Shown one piece after another: positions 8,576 to 16,683 of a stretch of 64,000 nt of DNA. This DNA comes from Acinetobacter colistiniresistens (GTDB lineage: Bacteria > Pseudomonadota > Gammaproteobacteria > Pseudomonadales > Moraxellaceae): positions 2,728,001-2,792,000 of the forward strand of contig NZ_CP102099.1 of the NCBI RefSeq assembly GCF_024582815.1. The letters run 5' to 3'. Every line of letters starts with the position of its first letter. Position 1 is the first letter of the stretch. The position numbers and the translations under genes are program-made. Under the pieces are notes generated by a model. It made no database searches, was not told where the DNA came from, and was given only the letters and a program-made list of their open reading frames with translations.

Positions 8576-9376
8576 ATGTTTAAAGCGTGGAATTTTAACA
8601 ACTGGTTGATCCGTATTTTCATGCTGATGTTGGCGAGTAGTCCAGTCTATGCCGCTGACGCTGCGAAACAGCAAGCTAAAATCAAAGACAAGATTTTAGT
8701 GGTCATGACCAACCACTCTGCTTACCCCACTCGATCAGATCACACTGGCTTATGGCTAACCGAACTCACCCATTTTTATGATGTCGCACAAACTGCAGGT
8801 TATGACATGGATTTTGTCAGCCCCCAAGGTGGTGCAGTCCCCTTGGATGAGCGTAGCCTCAAGTCAATTTATATGGATCAATCCGCAAAAAAACATCTGG
8901 CTGATCCTCAATTTATGCAACGCTTAAACAATACTCTGACGCCCAAAGCTATTGATCCTTCCCACTACAAAGCAATTTACTATACGGGTGGTCATGGCAC
9001 CATGTGGGATTTTCCCAATAGCCAAGGCTTAAAGCAGATCAGTGAAAAGATTTATCAGCAAGGCGGTGTTGTATCTGCGGTATGTCACGGCGTAGGCGGA
9101 TTATTGCCGCTTCAAACCGCAACGGGTCAAGCACTCATTGCAGGTCGTACGGTTACAGGCTTTGCCAATATTGAAGAGACCTTTTCAGGGATTAAGTCCC
9201 AAGTTCCGTTCTCTTTGCAAGATGGATTGATACAAAGAGGAGCAACATATAAACGGGCTTTTCTTCCCTTTACTTCTTATGTAATCACTGATGATCGGAT
9301 TATCACTGGACAAAATCCACAATCCAGTAAAGAAATTGCAGTGGCGGTCGTTAAGCGCTTAAAAATATTAAATTAA
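8576..9376 (+). CDS. Exported DJ-1/PfpI family protein
   Basis: A 266-aa paralogue of the DJ-1 protein at 7267, with an added N-terminal signal peptide (hydrophobic IRIFMLMLASSPVYA, likely cleaved before ADAAKQ). It keeps the nucleophile motif SAVCHGVGG and YTGGHGTMWDF. Export puts this carbonyl-stress enzyme or chaperone in the periplasm, which is uncommon for the family. An AGGAG ribosome site precedes the ATG. It has its own MerR-type promoter upstream and a terminator at 9392. Confidence 0.87.
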   Translation: MFKAWNFNNWLIRIFMLMLASSPVYAADAAKQQAKIKDKILVVMTNHSAYPTRSDHTGLWLTELTHFYDVAQTAGYDMDFVSPQGGAVPLDERSLKSIYMDQSAKKHLADPQFMQRLNNTLTPKAIDPSHYKAIYYTGGHGTMWDFPNSQGLKQISEKIYQQGGVVSAVCHGVGGLLPLQTATGQALIAGRTVTGFANIEETFSGIKSQVPFSLQDGLIQRGATYKRAFLPFTSYVITDDRIITGQNPQSSKEIAVAVVKRLKILN

Positions 9377-9391
9377 ACATCAGGCCTAAAG

Positions 9392-9415
9392 CCAGCTCAA
9401 AAGAGTTGGTTTTTT
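9392..9415 (+). terminator. Terminator after the exported DJ-1 gene
   Basis: Stem CCAGCTC/GAGTTGG (one G-T pair), loop AAAA, then a T-run. It starts 16 bp after the stop codon. Confidence 0.75.
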
Positions 9416-9512
9416 ATCGGCTCGATGATAGTCAATGGCACAGTCTGTCTGAGGAATTAAATACCTTTGAATTTGGACAGAAGCTATTTCATAAAATCTC
9501 CAATTGGTTCAC

Positions 9513-9548
9513 AAAAACCAATGACAGATTTTTCTATCATTGGTTTTT
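9513..9548. terminator. Bidirectional hairpin between convergent genes
   Basis: A 12-bp perfect stem (AAAAACCAATGA with TCATTGGTTTTT) flanked by A- and T-runs. It sits between the plus-strand DJ-1 gene and the minus-strand flavoprotein gene, so it can serve both. Confidence 0.8.
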
Positions 9549-9598
9549 GCTCGATCAATCTATTCTATTGCCCTAGTATTGACAACTTCTTGCTCAGT

Positions 9599-10837
9599 TT
9601 AAGATGAAAATGAATAGGTGCGCATCCGTTTTTTATATTGGCGCGTACGGCAAGTCATTGCTGTTTGCTGTAACGCCAATGCCCAGAGTGGAGATACCTT
9701 TGGATTGGTGGTTTTACCCAGACTGAGTTTACGTAACTGGAACTTCACTGTTGCCATGTTGGCAAGCGATGCTAAAGTTTTATTTTCCCATCTAATCGGT
9801 TTGAGTTCAGGTGCGTTATTTTGCCCTTGTTTCCATTCATTGGGGAGGTTGGGATCAATCGCGAGTGCTGTGGCAATCCCCACCATGTCAACACCGCTTT
9901 CAATCACCTGTTCCGCCACTTGTTTACGACGAATACCACCCGTCACCATCACAGGCATTTTTGCAACTTTAGCAATCTCTTGGGCAAATTCTAAGAAATA
10001 AGCTTCACGTGCCAAAGTACGCCCATCGCGTGCCTGACCTTGCATGGCAGGTGCTTCATAACTCCCACCAGACAGTTCGACCAAATCAACAGCCTGTTCA
10101 TTCAACATCATAACCACTTGCTGCGCATCTTCAGCACTGAAACCACCACGTTGGAAGTCAGCAGAATTGAGTTTGACTGCAACTGTAAAAGTGTCTGAAA
10201 CCACAGCACGTACTGCTTTGACAATCTCGATCAAAATACGCGCACGGTTTTCTAAAGAACCACCCCATTGATCTTGACGTTGATTGCTCAAGGGCGAAAG
10301 AAACTGACTCAATAAATAACCATGTGCTGCATGAATCTCAACACCAGTAAAGCCAGCTTTTTCTCCCAATCGTGCAGTATTGGCAAAACGTTGGATCACT
10401 TCATCAATCATGTCTTGGGTCATTTCAATCGGTGTATTAAAACGATCTGACATTTTGCCTAAATCCAGGGCAACTTCTGAAGGTGCCCAAGTTTCTTGAC
10501 CTAAATTGGCTTGCATTTGACGACCAGGATGATTAATTTGCAACCAAACTTGCGCCCCTTTAGAACGGCCAATTTTCGCCCAGCGTTTGAATGTATCCAA
10601 ATACTTTTCATCTTCCAGAACCACGCCACCAGGCCCTGTCATGGCACGACGATCCACCATCACATTACCCGTGATAATCAAACCAACACCACCATCTGCC
10701 CAAGCTTGATATAAGCGCATCAGTTCTTCAGATGGCGCATGATTTAAATCCGCCATGTTTTCTTCCATTGCAGCTTTTGCAATACGATTTGGGATATACG
10801 AACCATTTGGGAAAACTAATTTTTCAAACACTTTCAT
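9599..10837 (-). CDS. Old Yellow Enzyme-type NADH:flavin oxidoreductase
   Basis: A protein of about 412 aa with the FMN-binding TIM barrel of OYE enzymes, which reduce activated C=C bonds of enones and other electrophiles. Visible motifs are WLQINHPGRQ, EIHAAHGYLLSQFLSPLSN (substrate/FMN His region and family signature) and the phosphate-binding end VMVTGGIRRK. The frame is open to a GTG 9 bp upstream, but the ATG at 10837 has the AGAGGTG ribosome site. Its promoter (10865-10895) carries the cluster's best MerR-type dyad, which fits a role in electrophile defence. The in vivo substrate is unknown. Confidence 0.88.
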   Translation of the reverse strand: MKVFEKLVFPNGSYIPNRIAKAAMEENMADLNHAPSEELMRLYQAWADGGVGLIITGNVMVDRRAMTGPGGVVLEDEKYLDTFKRWAKIGRSKGAQVWLQINHPGRQMQANLGQETWAPSEVALDLGKMSDRFNTPIEMTQDMIDEVIQRFANTARLGEKAGFTGVEIHAAHGYLLSQFLSPLSNQRQDQWGGSLENRARILIEIVKAVRAVVSDTFTVAVKLNSADFQRGGFSAEDAQQVVMMLNEQAVDLVELSGGSYEAPAMQGQARDGRTLAREAYFLEFAQEIAKVAKMPVMVTGGIRRKQVAEQVIESGVDMVGIATALAIDPNLPNEWKQGQNNAPELKPIRWENKTLASLANMATVKFQLRKLSLGKTTNPKVSPLWALALQQTAMTCRTRQYKKRMRTYSFSS

Positions 10838-10864
10838 TTTTGTCACCTCTTTGACGATGTCTTT

Positions 10865-10895
10865 ACTTTAAGATTAAAGTAAACTTTAATGTCAA
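10865..10895 (-). promoter_or_regulatory. MerR-type promoter for the OYE gene (site C)
   Basis: On the minus strand: -35 TTGACA (10895-10890), 19-bp spacer, -10 TAAAGT (10870-10865). The spacer contains a perfect dyad, TTAAAGT-TT-ACTTTAA. The -10 is only about 27 bp from the start codon, so the leader is very short. Confidence 0.8.
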
Positions 10896-10933
10896 GCGGT
10901 TTTATCTCCGTTCATATATGCGTTCTTAAAATA

Positions 10934-10963
10934 AAAAAGAGAGGCATCAATGCCTCTCTTTTT
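10934..10963. terminator. Terminator after the alpha/beta hydrolase gene
   Basis: A 14-bp stem with AAAAAGAGAGGCAT paired to its complement around a 2-nt loop, with T-runs on both strands. It separates the hydrolase gene from the promoter of the OYE gene. Confidence 0.88.
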
Positions 10964-10993
10964 CAGTTTAAACTTGAATATCATCAATCACCC

Positions 10994-11824
10994 TTATGCG
11001 CGGATAAATGCCAATAGATCTGGATTAATCACATCCGCATTGACCGTGAGCATCCCATGTGAGAAACCTTTATAGGTTTTTAAAGTCCCATTTTTTACCA
11101 ACTTTGCAGACAATACCCCAGAGTTTTCATAAGGTACAACCTGATCATCGTCACCATGCATTACCAGTACAGGGACTGAAATCTTTTTTAAATCCTCAGT
11201 AAAATCAGTCTGAGAAAAAGCCACAATCCCATCATAATGTGCTTTGGCACCGCCCATCATGCCTTGACGCCACCAATTCCAGATTACTGGCTCGGAAGGT
11301 TTCGCATTTGGACGGTTAAATCCATAGAAAGGACCTGCGGGTAAATCATAGTAAAATTGCGAACGGTTTTTAAATAACTGGTTTTGCAAGTCGTCGAAGA
11401 CTTCTTTCGGTAAACCATTTGGATTACTCGCTGTTTTCACCATAATGGGCGGAACTGCACTGACCAAAACTGCCTTAGAAACATTTGCTTCACCATGGCG
11501 TGCAATATAGTGAGCCACTTCACCGCCACCTGTTGAGTGACCAATATGCACCGCATTTTTTATACCGAGATGTTGTACCACCGCAGCGACATCGTCTGCA
11601 TAATGGTCCATATCATGACCATCCCAAACCTGACTTGAACGACCATGACCGCGACGATCATGTGCCACAACACGGAAACCTTCATTCAAAAAGAATAACA
11701 ATTGAGCATCCCAATCATCTGAGCTGAGCGGCCAACCATGATGAAAAAATAAGACCTGTGCATCGCGAGGTCCCCAATCTTTATAAAAAATATCTACACC
11801 ATCTTTTGTCGTAACGTAAGCCAT
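10994..11824 (-). CDS. Alpha/beta hydrolase (non-heme chloroperoxidase/arylesterase type)
   Basis: A 276-aa hydrolase of the cofactor-free haloperoxidase/esterase group. The nucleophile is Ser97 in GHSTGGG; HHGWPLSSDDW forms the oxyanion loop; HGDDDQVVP holds the acid and GFSHGM the catalytic His. There is no signal peptide, so it is cytoplasmic. An AGGAG-like site precedes the ATG. Its upstream promoter (11932-11962) is one of the five MerR-type sites, placing it in the same response as the DJ-1 and OYE genes. The natural ester substrate is unknown. Confidence 0.87.
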   Translation of the reverse strand: MAYVTTKDGVDIFYKDWGPRDAQVLFFHHGWPLSSDDWDAQLLFFLNEGFRVVAHDRRGHGRSSQVWDGHDMDHYADDVAAVVQHLGIKNAVHIGHSTGGGEVAHYIARHGEANVSKAVLVSAVPPIMVKTASNPNGLPKEVFDDLQNQLFKNRSQFYYDLPAGPFYGFNRPNAKPSEPVIWNWWRQGMMGGAKAHYDGIVAFSQTDFTEDLKKISVPVLVMHGDDDQVVPYENSGVLSAKLVKNGTLKTYKGFSHGMLTVNADVINPDLLAFIRA

Positions 11825-11931
11825 CTTTGTTTCTCCTGTGTAAGATTTACACTGTCGAGTTCTGATCTATGTTCTAATCAATGTTCGTGGAATCACATAT
11901 TTTTCAAACTATCCGCATGGATAGTGACTCT

Positions 11932-11962
11932 ATACTAAGATTAAAGTTAGCTTTAAGGTCAA
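11932..11962 (-). promoter_or_regulatory. MerR-type promoter for the alpha/beta hydrolase gene (site D)
   Basis: On the minus strand: -35 TTGACC (11962-11957), 19-bp spacer, -10 TAGTAT (11937-11932). The spacer has TTAAAG-N4-CTTTAA, then TCT immediately before the -10 as at sites C and E. It lies about 108 bp before the start codon. Confidence 0.78.
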
Positions 11963-12144
11963 CATAATTAGTCCCATTCTGATAACAAAAATGTAATTTA
12001 ATGCTTAATAACTCACAGTGATTGATCCTGCTTAATATTTGAAATCTAAATTTTTATTTCTATAGCACAGACTTTTTGTGCGAATTATCTTTACATTGTT
12101 ATAACGAATCCGTGATGTGTGTTTCAAGTCATCAATTTTCCTAC

Positions 12145-12175
12145 TTGACTTTAAAGTTGGCTTTAATCTTATAGT
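12145..12175 (+). promoter_or_regulatory. MerR-type promoter for the Adc-like/reductase pair (site E)
   Basis: -35 TTGACT (12145-12150), 19-bp spacer, -10 TATAGT (12170-12175). The spacer has TTAAAG-N4-CTTTAA. It reads toward the gene at 12247. Sites D and E lie in one 422-bp intergenic region and face opposite ways. Confidence 0.8.
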
Positions 12176-12246
12176 GACTCTCAAGCAATCAATGTGCAGG
12201 TCTTGGCATAAGACTGGATGGATTGGGTCAATATAGGTTAACCAAC

Positions 12247-13143
12247 ATGAATAGTCGTCAGCAATTTACTGAAGTTGAATTTGGAGAGCAAAAAGTCAAA
12301 GTACCGAAAGGTGGTTACTATGATCGCTTTAGCATGCATCCCGATTTAGACCAAGTCGCTCAAGATCCTGCAGCGGGGAATATTGATTTCTTCCGTAAGA
12401 TTCCTAAAAAACTGCTTGAATCCAGAGTCGGCCCTGTTTGGGCTCCCAATTTTTATTATCGTAGCGCTAATGTGCAGGTCCTGATGCTCGCACCGCTTAA
12501 ACAACTCAAGAAAAAACTGCCTGCTCCTTTAGAACCACTACAGGCTTTTCCGGGTTATGGACTGGCCGCACTCACCTTCTTTACTTATTCTGTTTGTGAT
12601 AACGACCCATATAACGAAGTCTCAGTCGCAATTGTAGTGCGCCAACCCGATGCACGTGGCCCACATGCACTGGAACTGATCAACTCGATTCGGCAACGAC
12701 ATTTCTATGCTCATGTTTTAGCTCTACCAGTTGATACAGAAATAGCACGGGTACGCGGCGTTTATGGCTATCAGTTGCCCAAGTGGCTGACTGAGATTAA
12801 TGTCGACATCAACCCGATCGAGGTGAATGCCAATTTGATGGATACGGAAGGAAAAATTGATTTAAGCCTCAGCGCAGCAACGCCACCTTTACAGCAAGTG
12901 CAGTCAGAGACACGAACCAGTGAAGCAACAATGCTACATTTGGTGGATCACAAATGGCATCAAACACACGTGCAATCGAATATCCTCTCTTTTGCACAAA
13001 CCTTGTTGCCGAGAAAAGTGAATTTGGTTCGTCATGGTGGGCCTTTAAGCCAGTTATTGGATGAACTTGGTGCATCGAAAATTCTTCGTTTAGATGTGAT
13101 TCAAGATGCCCAAGTTGCGCTACATTTACCGCAAGCACTTTAA
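12247..13143 (+). CDS. Acetoacetate decarboxylase family protein
   Basis: A protein of about 298 aa related to acetoacetate decarboxylase (ADC fold). The motif GYQLPKWLTEI aligns with the ADC active-site PKK: the Schiff-base Lys is present, but the second Lys that tunes it is replaced by Trp. It may therefore catalyse an aldolase, dehydratase or hydrolase-like reaction instead of decarboxylation. An upstream TTG is open in frame, but the ATG at 12247 has an AGG site and starts a more usual N-terminus. It is followed 37 bp later by the reductase gene, with which it likely shares the MerR-type promoter. Confidence 0.8.
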   Translation: MNSRQQFTEVEFGEQKVKVPKGGYYDRFSMHPDLDQVAQDPAAGNIDFFRKIPKKLLESRVGPVWAPNFYYRSANVQVLMLAPLKQLKKKLPAPLEPLQAFPGYGLAALTFFTYSVCDNDPYNEVSVAIVVRQPDARGPHALELINSIRQRHFYAHVLALPVDTEIARVRGVYGYQLPKWLTEINVDINPIEVNANLMDTEGKIDLSLSAATPPLQQVQSETRTSEATMLHLVDHKWHQTHVQSNILSFAQTLLPRKVNLVRHGGPLSQLLDELGASKILRLDVIQDAQVALHLPQAL

Positions 13144-13180
13144 AAATTCAAACGATCAAACAACTAAGGAAAAATAACAC

Positions 13181-14425
13181 ATGAACCAAACAAAATATGA
13201 TCTTGTGGTCTTCGGCGCCACCAGTTTTGTTGGCCAGATCCTCACCCGATATCTGGCAGAATACTTTGCTGACCACAAAGAACAGCTGAATTGGGCAATT
13301 GCAGGACGTTCACAGCAAAAACTACAACACGTAAAAGATGCTTTAGGCACAGCAGGACAAGCTATCCCGATCTTGGTTGCTGATGCCAACAATCAAACCG
13401 AACTCGATGCGCTTTGTGCACAAACCCGTGTAGTGGTCTCAACGGTTGGCCCATATGCTTTATACGGTGAACCTTTGGTTCAAGCTTGTGTAAACAATGG
13501 GACAGATTATTGCGATCTGACTGGAGAAACCCAGTGGATTAAACAAATGATCACTAAATATGAAGCGCAAGCCCAGCAATCAGGTGCGCGTATTGTGCAT
13601 TGCTGTGGTTTTGACTCAGTTCCATCCGACATGGGGGTCTATTATTTACAACAACAAGCACAGCAACAGTTTAATGCACCTGCGACCCAAGTCAGCATGC
13701 GAGTCAGAACCTTAAAAGGTGGTGCATCGGGTGGCACAGTGGCAAGTTTGATCAATGTCGTTCAAGAAGCCGCTGCCGACCCTGCTTTACGTAAAGATCT
13801 GCTCAATCCCTATATCCTTTGTCCTGCAGATCATGGCAATACCCAAAGACAAATTTATATCAAAACAGCCAAATTCGACCCCGATTTTAATGCATGGATT
13901 GCACCTTTTGTGATGGCTGCTGTCAATGAACGTGTGGTCCATCGCTCAAATGCCTTATCTGGCAATGCCTATGGCAACAACTTTAGCTATAACGAAGCCA
14001 TATTGACGGGTGAAGGGCTAAAAGGACGATTAAAAGCTTTAGGCGTGGTTTCTGGTCTAGCTGCTTTTATGCTCGCGGCAGTGAGTAAACCAATCAGCCA
14101 AGTCATGGAACGTTATTTATTGCCAAAACCAGGTGAAGGCCCAACTCCAGAACAACAGCTAACAGGCCGATTTGACCTACGTTTTGTGGGTAAAACAGAT
14201 GCAGGACAAAGCCTGAAAGTTAAAGTCACAGGTGACCGTGATCCTGGTTACGGTTCTACAGGAAAAATGTTGGGACAAGCTACATTGAGTCTTGCAATTG
14301 ACCATGCCAAAGACAGTGAAAAAGTTGGACGTAACGGTGGATTTTGGACACCTGCGACGATGTTTGATGATCGCTTCATTCAACGTTTAACTGATCATGC
14401 AGGGCTCAAATTTGAACAGATTTGA
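13181..14425 (+). CDS. Saccharopine dehydrogenase-like NAD(P)-binding reductase
   Basis: A 414-aa protein with an N-terminal Rossmann fold (VVFGATSFVGQILTRYLAEY) and AIAGRSQQKL, typical of the saccharopine dehydrogenase/trans-acting enoyl reductase family. TVGPYALYGEPLVQAC and GFDSVPSDMG are family motifs. Family members reduce enoyl or imine groups; no lysine-biosynthesis context is present, so a true saccharopine role is unlikely. It is second in a pair with the Adc-like gene, spaced 37 bp, and probably co-transcribed from site E. Confidence 0.83.
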   Translation: MNQTKYDLVVFGATSFVGQILTRYLAEYFADHKEQLNWAIAGRSQQKLQHVKDALGTAGQAIPILVADANNQTELDALCAQTRVVVSTVGPYALYGEPLVQACVNNGTDYCDLTGETQWIKQMITKYEAQAQQSGARIVHCCGFDSVPSDMGVYYLQQQAQQQFNAPATQVSMRVRTLKGGASGGTVASLINVVQEAAADPALRKDLLNPYILCPADHGNTQRQIYIKTAKFDPDFNAWIAPFVMAAVNERVVHRSNALSGNAYGNNFSYNEAILTGEGLKGRLKALGVVSGLAAFMLAAVSKPISQVMERYLLPKPGEGPTPEQQLTGRFDLRFVGKTDAGQSLKVKVTGDRDPGYGSTGKMLGQATLSLAIDHAKDSEKVGRNGGFWTPATMFDDRFIQRLTDHAGLKFEQI

Positions 14426-14682
14426 AACATTCTCTTATAACTGCTCTATCAAATTACTTAAGTTTAAATCGAAAAATATTCATGTGTCCCCTACATGATG
14501 AATATCAAGGAATCACATGACAACATTCTGTTTATTCCTGATGATCTCGGCTTAGGTGAAAGCGGTATTTTTTGGAAATCTTTATGATGGTTTAGTCGCA
14601 TTTATTGCCACAGGCCGAATTCCGTGACAACAAGGTAAGCATAGTGAGCGCTCATCATTTAAAAAACCCGCCTAATAAAATG
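14426..14682. other. Intergenic stretch, unresolved
   Basis: Between convergent genes. A short frame reading NILFIPDDLGLGESGIFW (plus strand, from about 14522) looks protein-like but has no start and stops quickly, so it may be debris of a lost gene. Nothing else is recognised. Confidence 0.3.
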
Positions 14683-14711
14683 TATCAGGCCTTAAAGATT
14701 AAGGCCTGATA
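14683..14711 (-). terminator. Terminator after the nitronate monooxygenase gene
   Basis: An 11-bp stem (TATCAGGCCTT with AAGGCCTGATA) and a 7-nt loop, 8 bp past the stop codon of the minus-strand gene. Confidence 0.75.
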
Positions 14712-14718
14712 TCGAAAC

Positions 14719-15693
14719 TTAAAGCTTGAGACGTGTTCTTGCTGCAAAATATTCTCTTTCAAGCCGACTCACTAGTTGCTCGACTGAAGTCGTGGCTTTA
14801 ATTGCATTTAACCCTTGTCCGCATCCCCAAATATCACGCCATGGTTTGACCTTGTGCTGTGTACCATCTTCATTCGGGGTACTGAAATCCATATCTTTCA
14901 GATTACCTTCAGGTAAATCAGCAGGATCAAGACCCGCCGCGCGAATACTTGGTGCAAGATAGTTACCATGCACACCAGTGAATAGATTGGAATAAACAAT
15001 TTCATCTGAATTGTGATCGACTATCGCCTGCTTATAAGCATCTTCAGCATTGGCTTCATGGGTGGCAATAAATGCTGAACCAATATAAGCAAAGTCTGCC
15101 CCCATTGCCTGTGCTGCAAGAACCGCATCACCTGTAGAGATCGCACCCGATAAAGCCAGCGGTCCATCGAACCATTCACGGATTTCCTGAATCAATGGAA
15201 ATGGACTCTTCACGCCGGCATGACCACCTGCACCTGCTGCAACCGCAATCAAACCGTCCGCCCCTTTTTCAATCGCTTTCTTGGCAAAGGTATTATTGAT
15301 GACGTCATGCAAGACCAAACCACCATAGCTATGGGTGGCATCATTAATCTCGGTTCGTGCGCCCAAAGACGTAATCACAATCGGTACTTTGTATTTGACG
15401 ATGAGTTCCATGTCATGTTCCAGACGATTATTACTTTTATGCACGATCAGGTTAATTGCAAAAGGTGCCGCAGGTCGCTCTGGATGTAAAGCATTATGTT
15501 CAGAGATTCCTTCGGTAATTTCTTTTAACCATTCTTCCAGTTTTTCGGCAGGTCGTGCATTCAATGCCGGCATCGAGCCAATTACACCTGCTTTACATTG
15601 AGCCAACACCAACTGCGGCGTACTAATAATAAACAAGGGCGACGCAATGACAGGGAGTTTCAGGTTTTTCATTAATTCTGGAATTTTTGACAT
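14719..15693 (-). CDS. Nitronate monooxygenase
   Basis: A protein of about 324 aa, an FMN TIM-barrel enzyme of the 2-nitropropane dioxygenase/NMO family that oxidises alkyl nitronates such as propionate 3-nitronate. Seen: PVIASPLFIISTPQLVLA at the N-terminus, VAAGAGGHAG (FMN/catalytic loop), LALSGAISTGDAVLAAQAMG and GADFAYIGSAFIAT (phosphate-binding end). The ATG at 15693 has an AGGAT ribosome site. No MerR-type promoter of the neighbouring cluster precedes it, so it seems outside that regulon. Single-gene unit. Confidence 0.9.
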   Translation of the reverse strand: MSKIPELMKNLKLPVIASPLFIISTPQLVLAQCKAGVIGSMPALNARPAEKLEEWLKEITEGISEHNALHPERPAAPFAINLIVHKSNNRLEHDMELIVKYKVPIVITSLGARTEINDATHSYGGLVLHDVINNTFAKKAIEKGADGLIAVAAGAGGHAGVKSPFPLIQEIREWFDGPLALSGAISTGDAVLAAQAMGADFAYIGSAFIATHEANAEDAYKQAIVDHNSDEIVYSNLFTGVHGNYLAPSIRAAGLDPADLPEGNLKDMDFSTPNEDGTQHKVKPWRDIWGCGQGLNAIKATTSVEQLVSRLEREYFAARTRLKL

Positions 15694-16126
15694 CACTTTT
15701 ATCCTTTAGATATTCATTATTTCAGATAGATAAAGCCAATTTTAGAAATAATAAGCATTTCGCTATTCTTTAAATTCACTCAATCATATCGGGATAAAAG
15801 TTTTTATGCAACAAGTTGCATAAATTCTATATTCACTCCACTTGCTTGATAAAAAATGATAAGCTCATCGAATAATAAACACCTATAAAAATTATAAATA
15901 TTAATAACTTAATATTTTTAAAATTATTTTTAATCTGTAAGACAATTATATATCGTCGTGAATTCTTGAAAAAATTTAGAAATTTCTGCTTTTAGAACAT
16001 GCTTTTATCCGCTTTTATAAAGGTTATTAAATAAGAATCGTTACCAACAATATCAATGCGATAGCGCTTAAAGATGATATGCTGCGTTAATTTTTGATTC
16101 TCTTATTCATCTCTCGGAGCTATGTT
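15694..16126. other. AT-rich intergenic region between divergent genes
   Basis: About 430 bp separating the nitronate monooxygenase and DUF3817 genes. It must hold both promoters, but I see no clear dyad or high-quality promoter and no reading frame worth calling. Confidence 0.5.
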
Positions 16127-16426
16127 ATGAGCACAATGACAGAAAAATTGCGGCAAATGCGGTTTACTTCTGTACTCGAAGCAGTAACCTTGTTGCTGTT
16201 ATTTGTTGTGGCAATTCCCTTAAAGTACGCATTTGATTTACCGATCGCGACAAAAATCATGGGACCTATTCATGGTCTGGCGTTTTTATTCTATCTTTGG
16301 AATTTGGTGCGCACCGCTTCGCTTTGGTCTGGTATCGAATTGTTCAGATTATTTGTGCTGGCCTTTATTCCGTTAGGTGGTTTCTTTAACGAAAAATACA
16401 TCGCACAACGTCAAACCAAGCTATAA
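16127..16426 (+). CDS. DUF3817 integral membrane protein
   Basis: A 99-aa membrane protein of the DUF3817 family. The family signature is visible as RFTSVLEAVTLLLL and GPIHGLAFLFYLW, followed by a third membrane helix (ELFRLFVLAFIPLGGFF). Its role is unknown. The frame is open 33 bp upstream, but the ATG at 16127 follows a CGGAG site and lacks the odd extra N-terminus. A hairpin terminator follows at 16445. Confidence 0.85.
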   Translation: MSTMTEKLRQMRFTSVLEAVTLLLLFVVAIPLKYAFDLPIATKIMGPIHGLAFLFYLWNLVRTASLWSGIELFRLFVLAFIPLGGFFNEKYIAQRQTKL

Positions 16427-16444
16427 GTTTTAGATGCTGATCAT

Positions 16445-16474
16445 AAAAAAGGAAGTTCGATGATTTCCTTTTTT
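16445..16474. terminator. Terminator after the DUF3817 gene
   Basis: Stem AAAAAAGGAA/TTCCTTTTTT with a 10-nt loop, about 18 bp after the stop and just before the convergent anti-sigma gene end. Confidence 0.75.
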
Positions 16475-16500
16475 GTTTTGAAGCACATGACAAAATCGAT

Positions 16501-16683
16501 CTACTCTTGATCAACTTGCCTAAACGCTTGTGCAAGTTGGCTTAAGTTTTTGATCTGTTTACCATAACGGCGACAGGAACGACAAGCCAACAAGTGTAGT
16601 TGTAGATGAGTCTGCTCACGAAGTAATAAAGGTCTATCCTGCTTTTCGGATAATAATTGGGTGGCTTGGCGGCATGTCAACAT
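16501..16683 (-). CDS. Zinc-finger (zf-HC2/ZAS) anti-sigma factor
   Basis: A small protein of about 60 aa with the anti-sigma motif HLLACRSC (HxxxCxxC) and an N-terminal Cys4, typical of zinc-binding anti-sigma domains. It has no membrane segment, so it is a soluble, possibly thiol- or metal-sensing, inhibitor. The ATG at 16683 overlaps the end of the sigma gene by 7 bp, which marks it as the sigma factor's partner. Given the operon, release by copper or gold is an attractive inference. Confidence 0.8.
   Translation of the reverse strand: MLTCRQATQLLSEKQDRPLLLREQTHLQLHLLACRSCRRYGKQIKNLSQLAQAFRQVDQE

Noticed and set aside
9618..10001. Long plus-strand frame opposite the OYE gene
   Set aside because: It is antisense to a well-conserved flavoprotein and has no family features.
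14719..15760. Nitronate monooxygenase as a member of the MerR regulon
   Set aside because: No TTGAC-19 bp-TATAGT element or TTAAAG/CTTTAA dyad is present upstream of its start.
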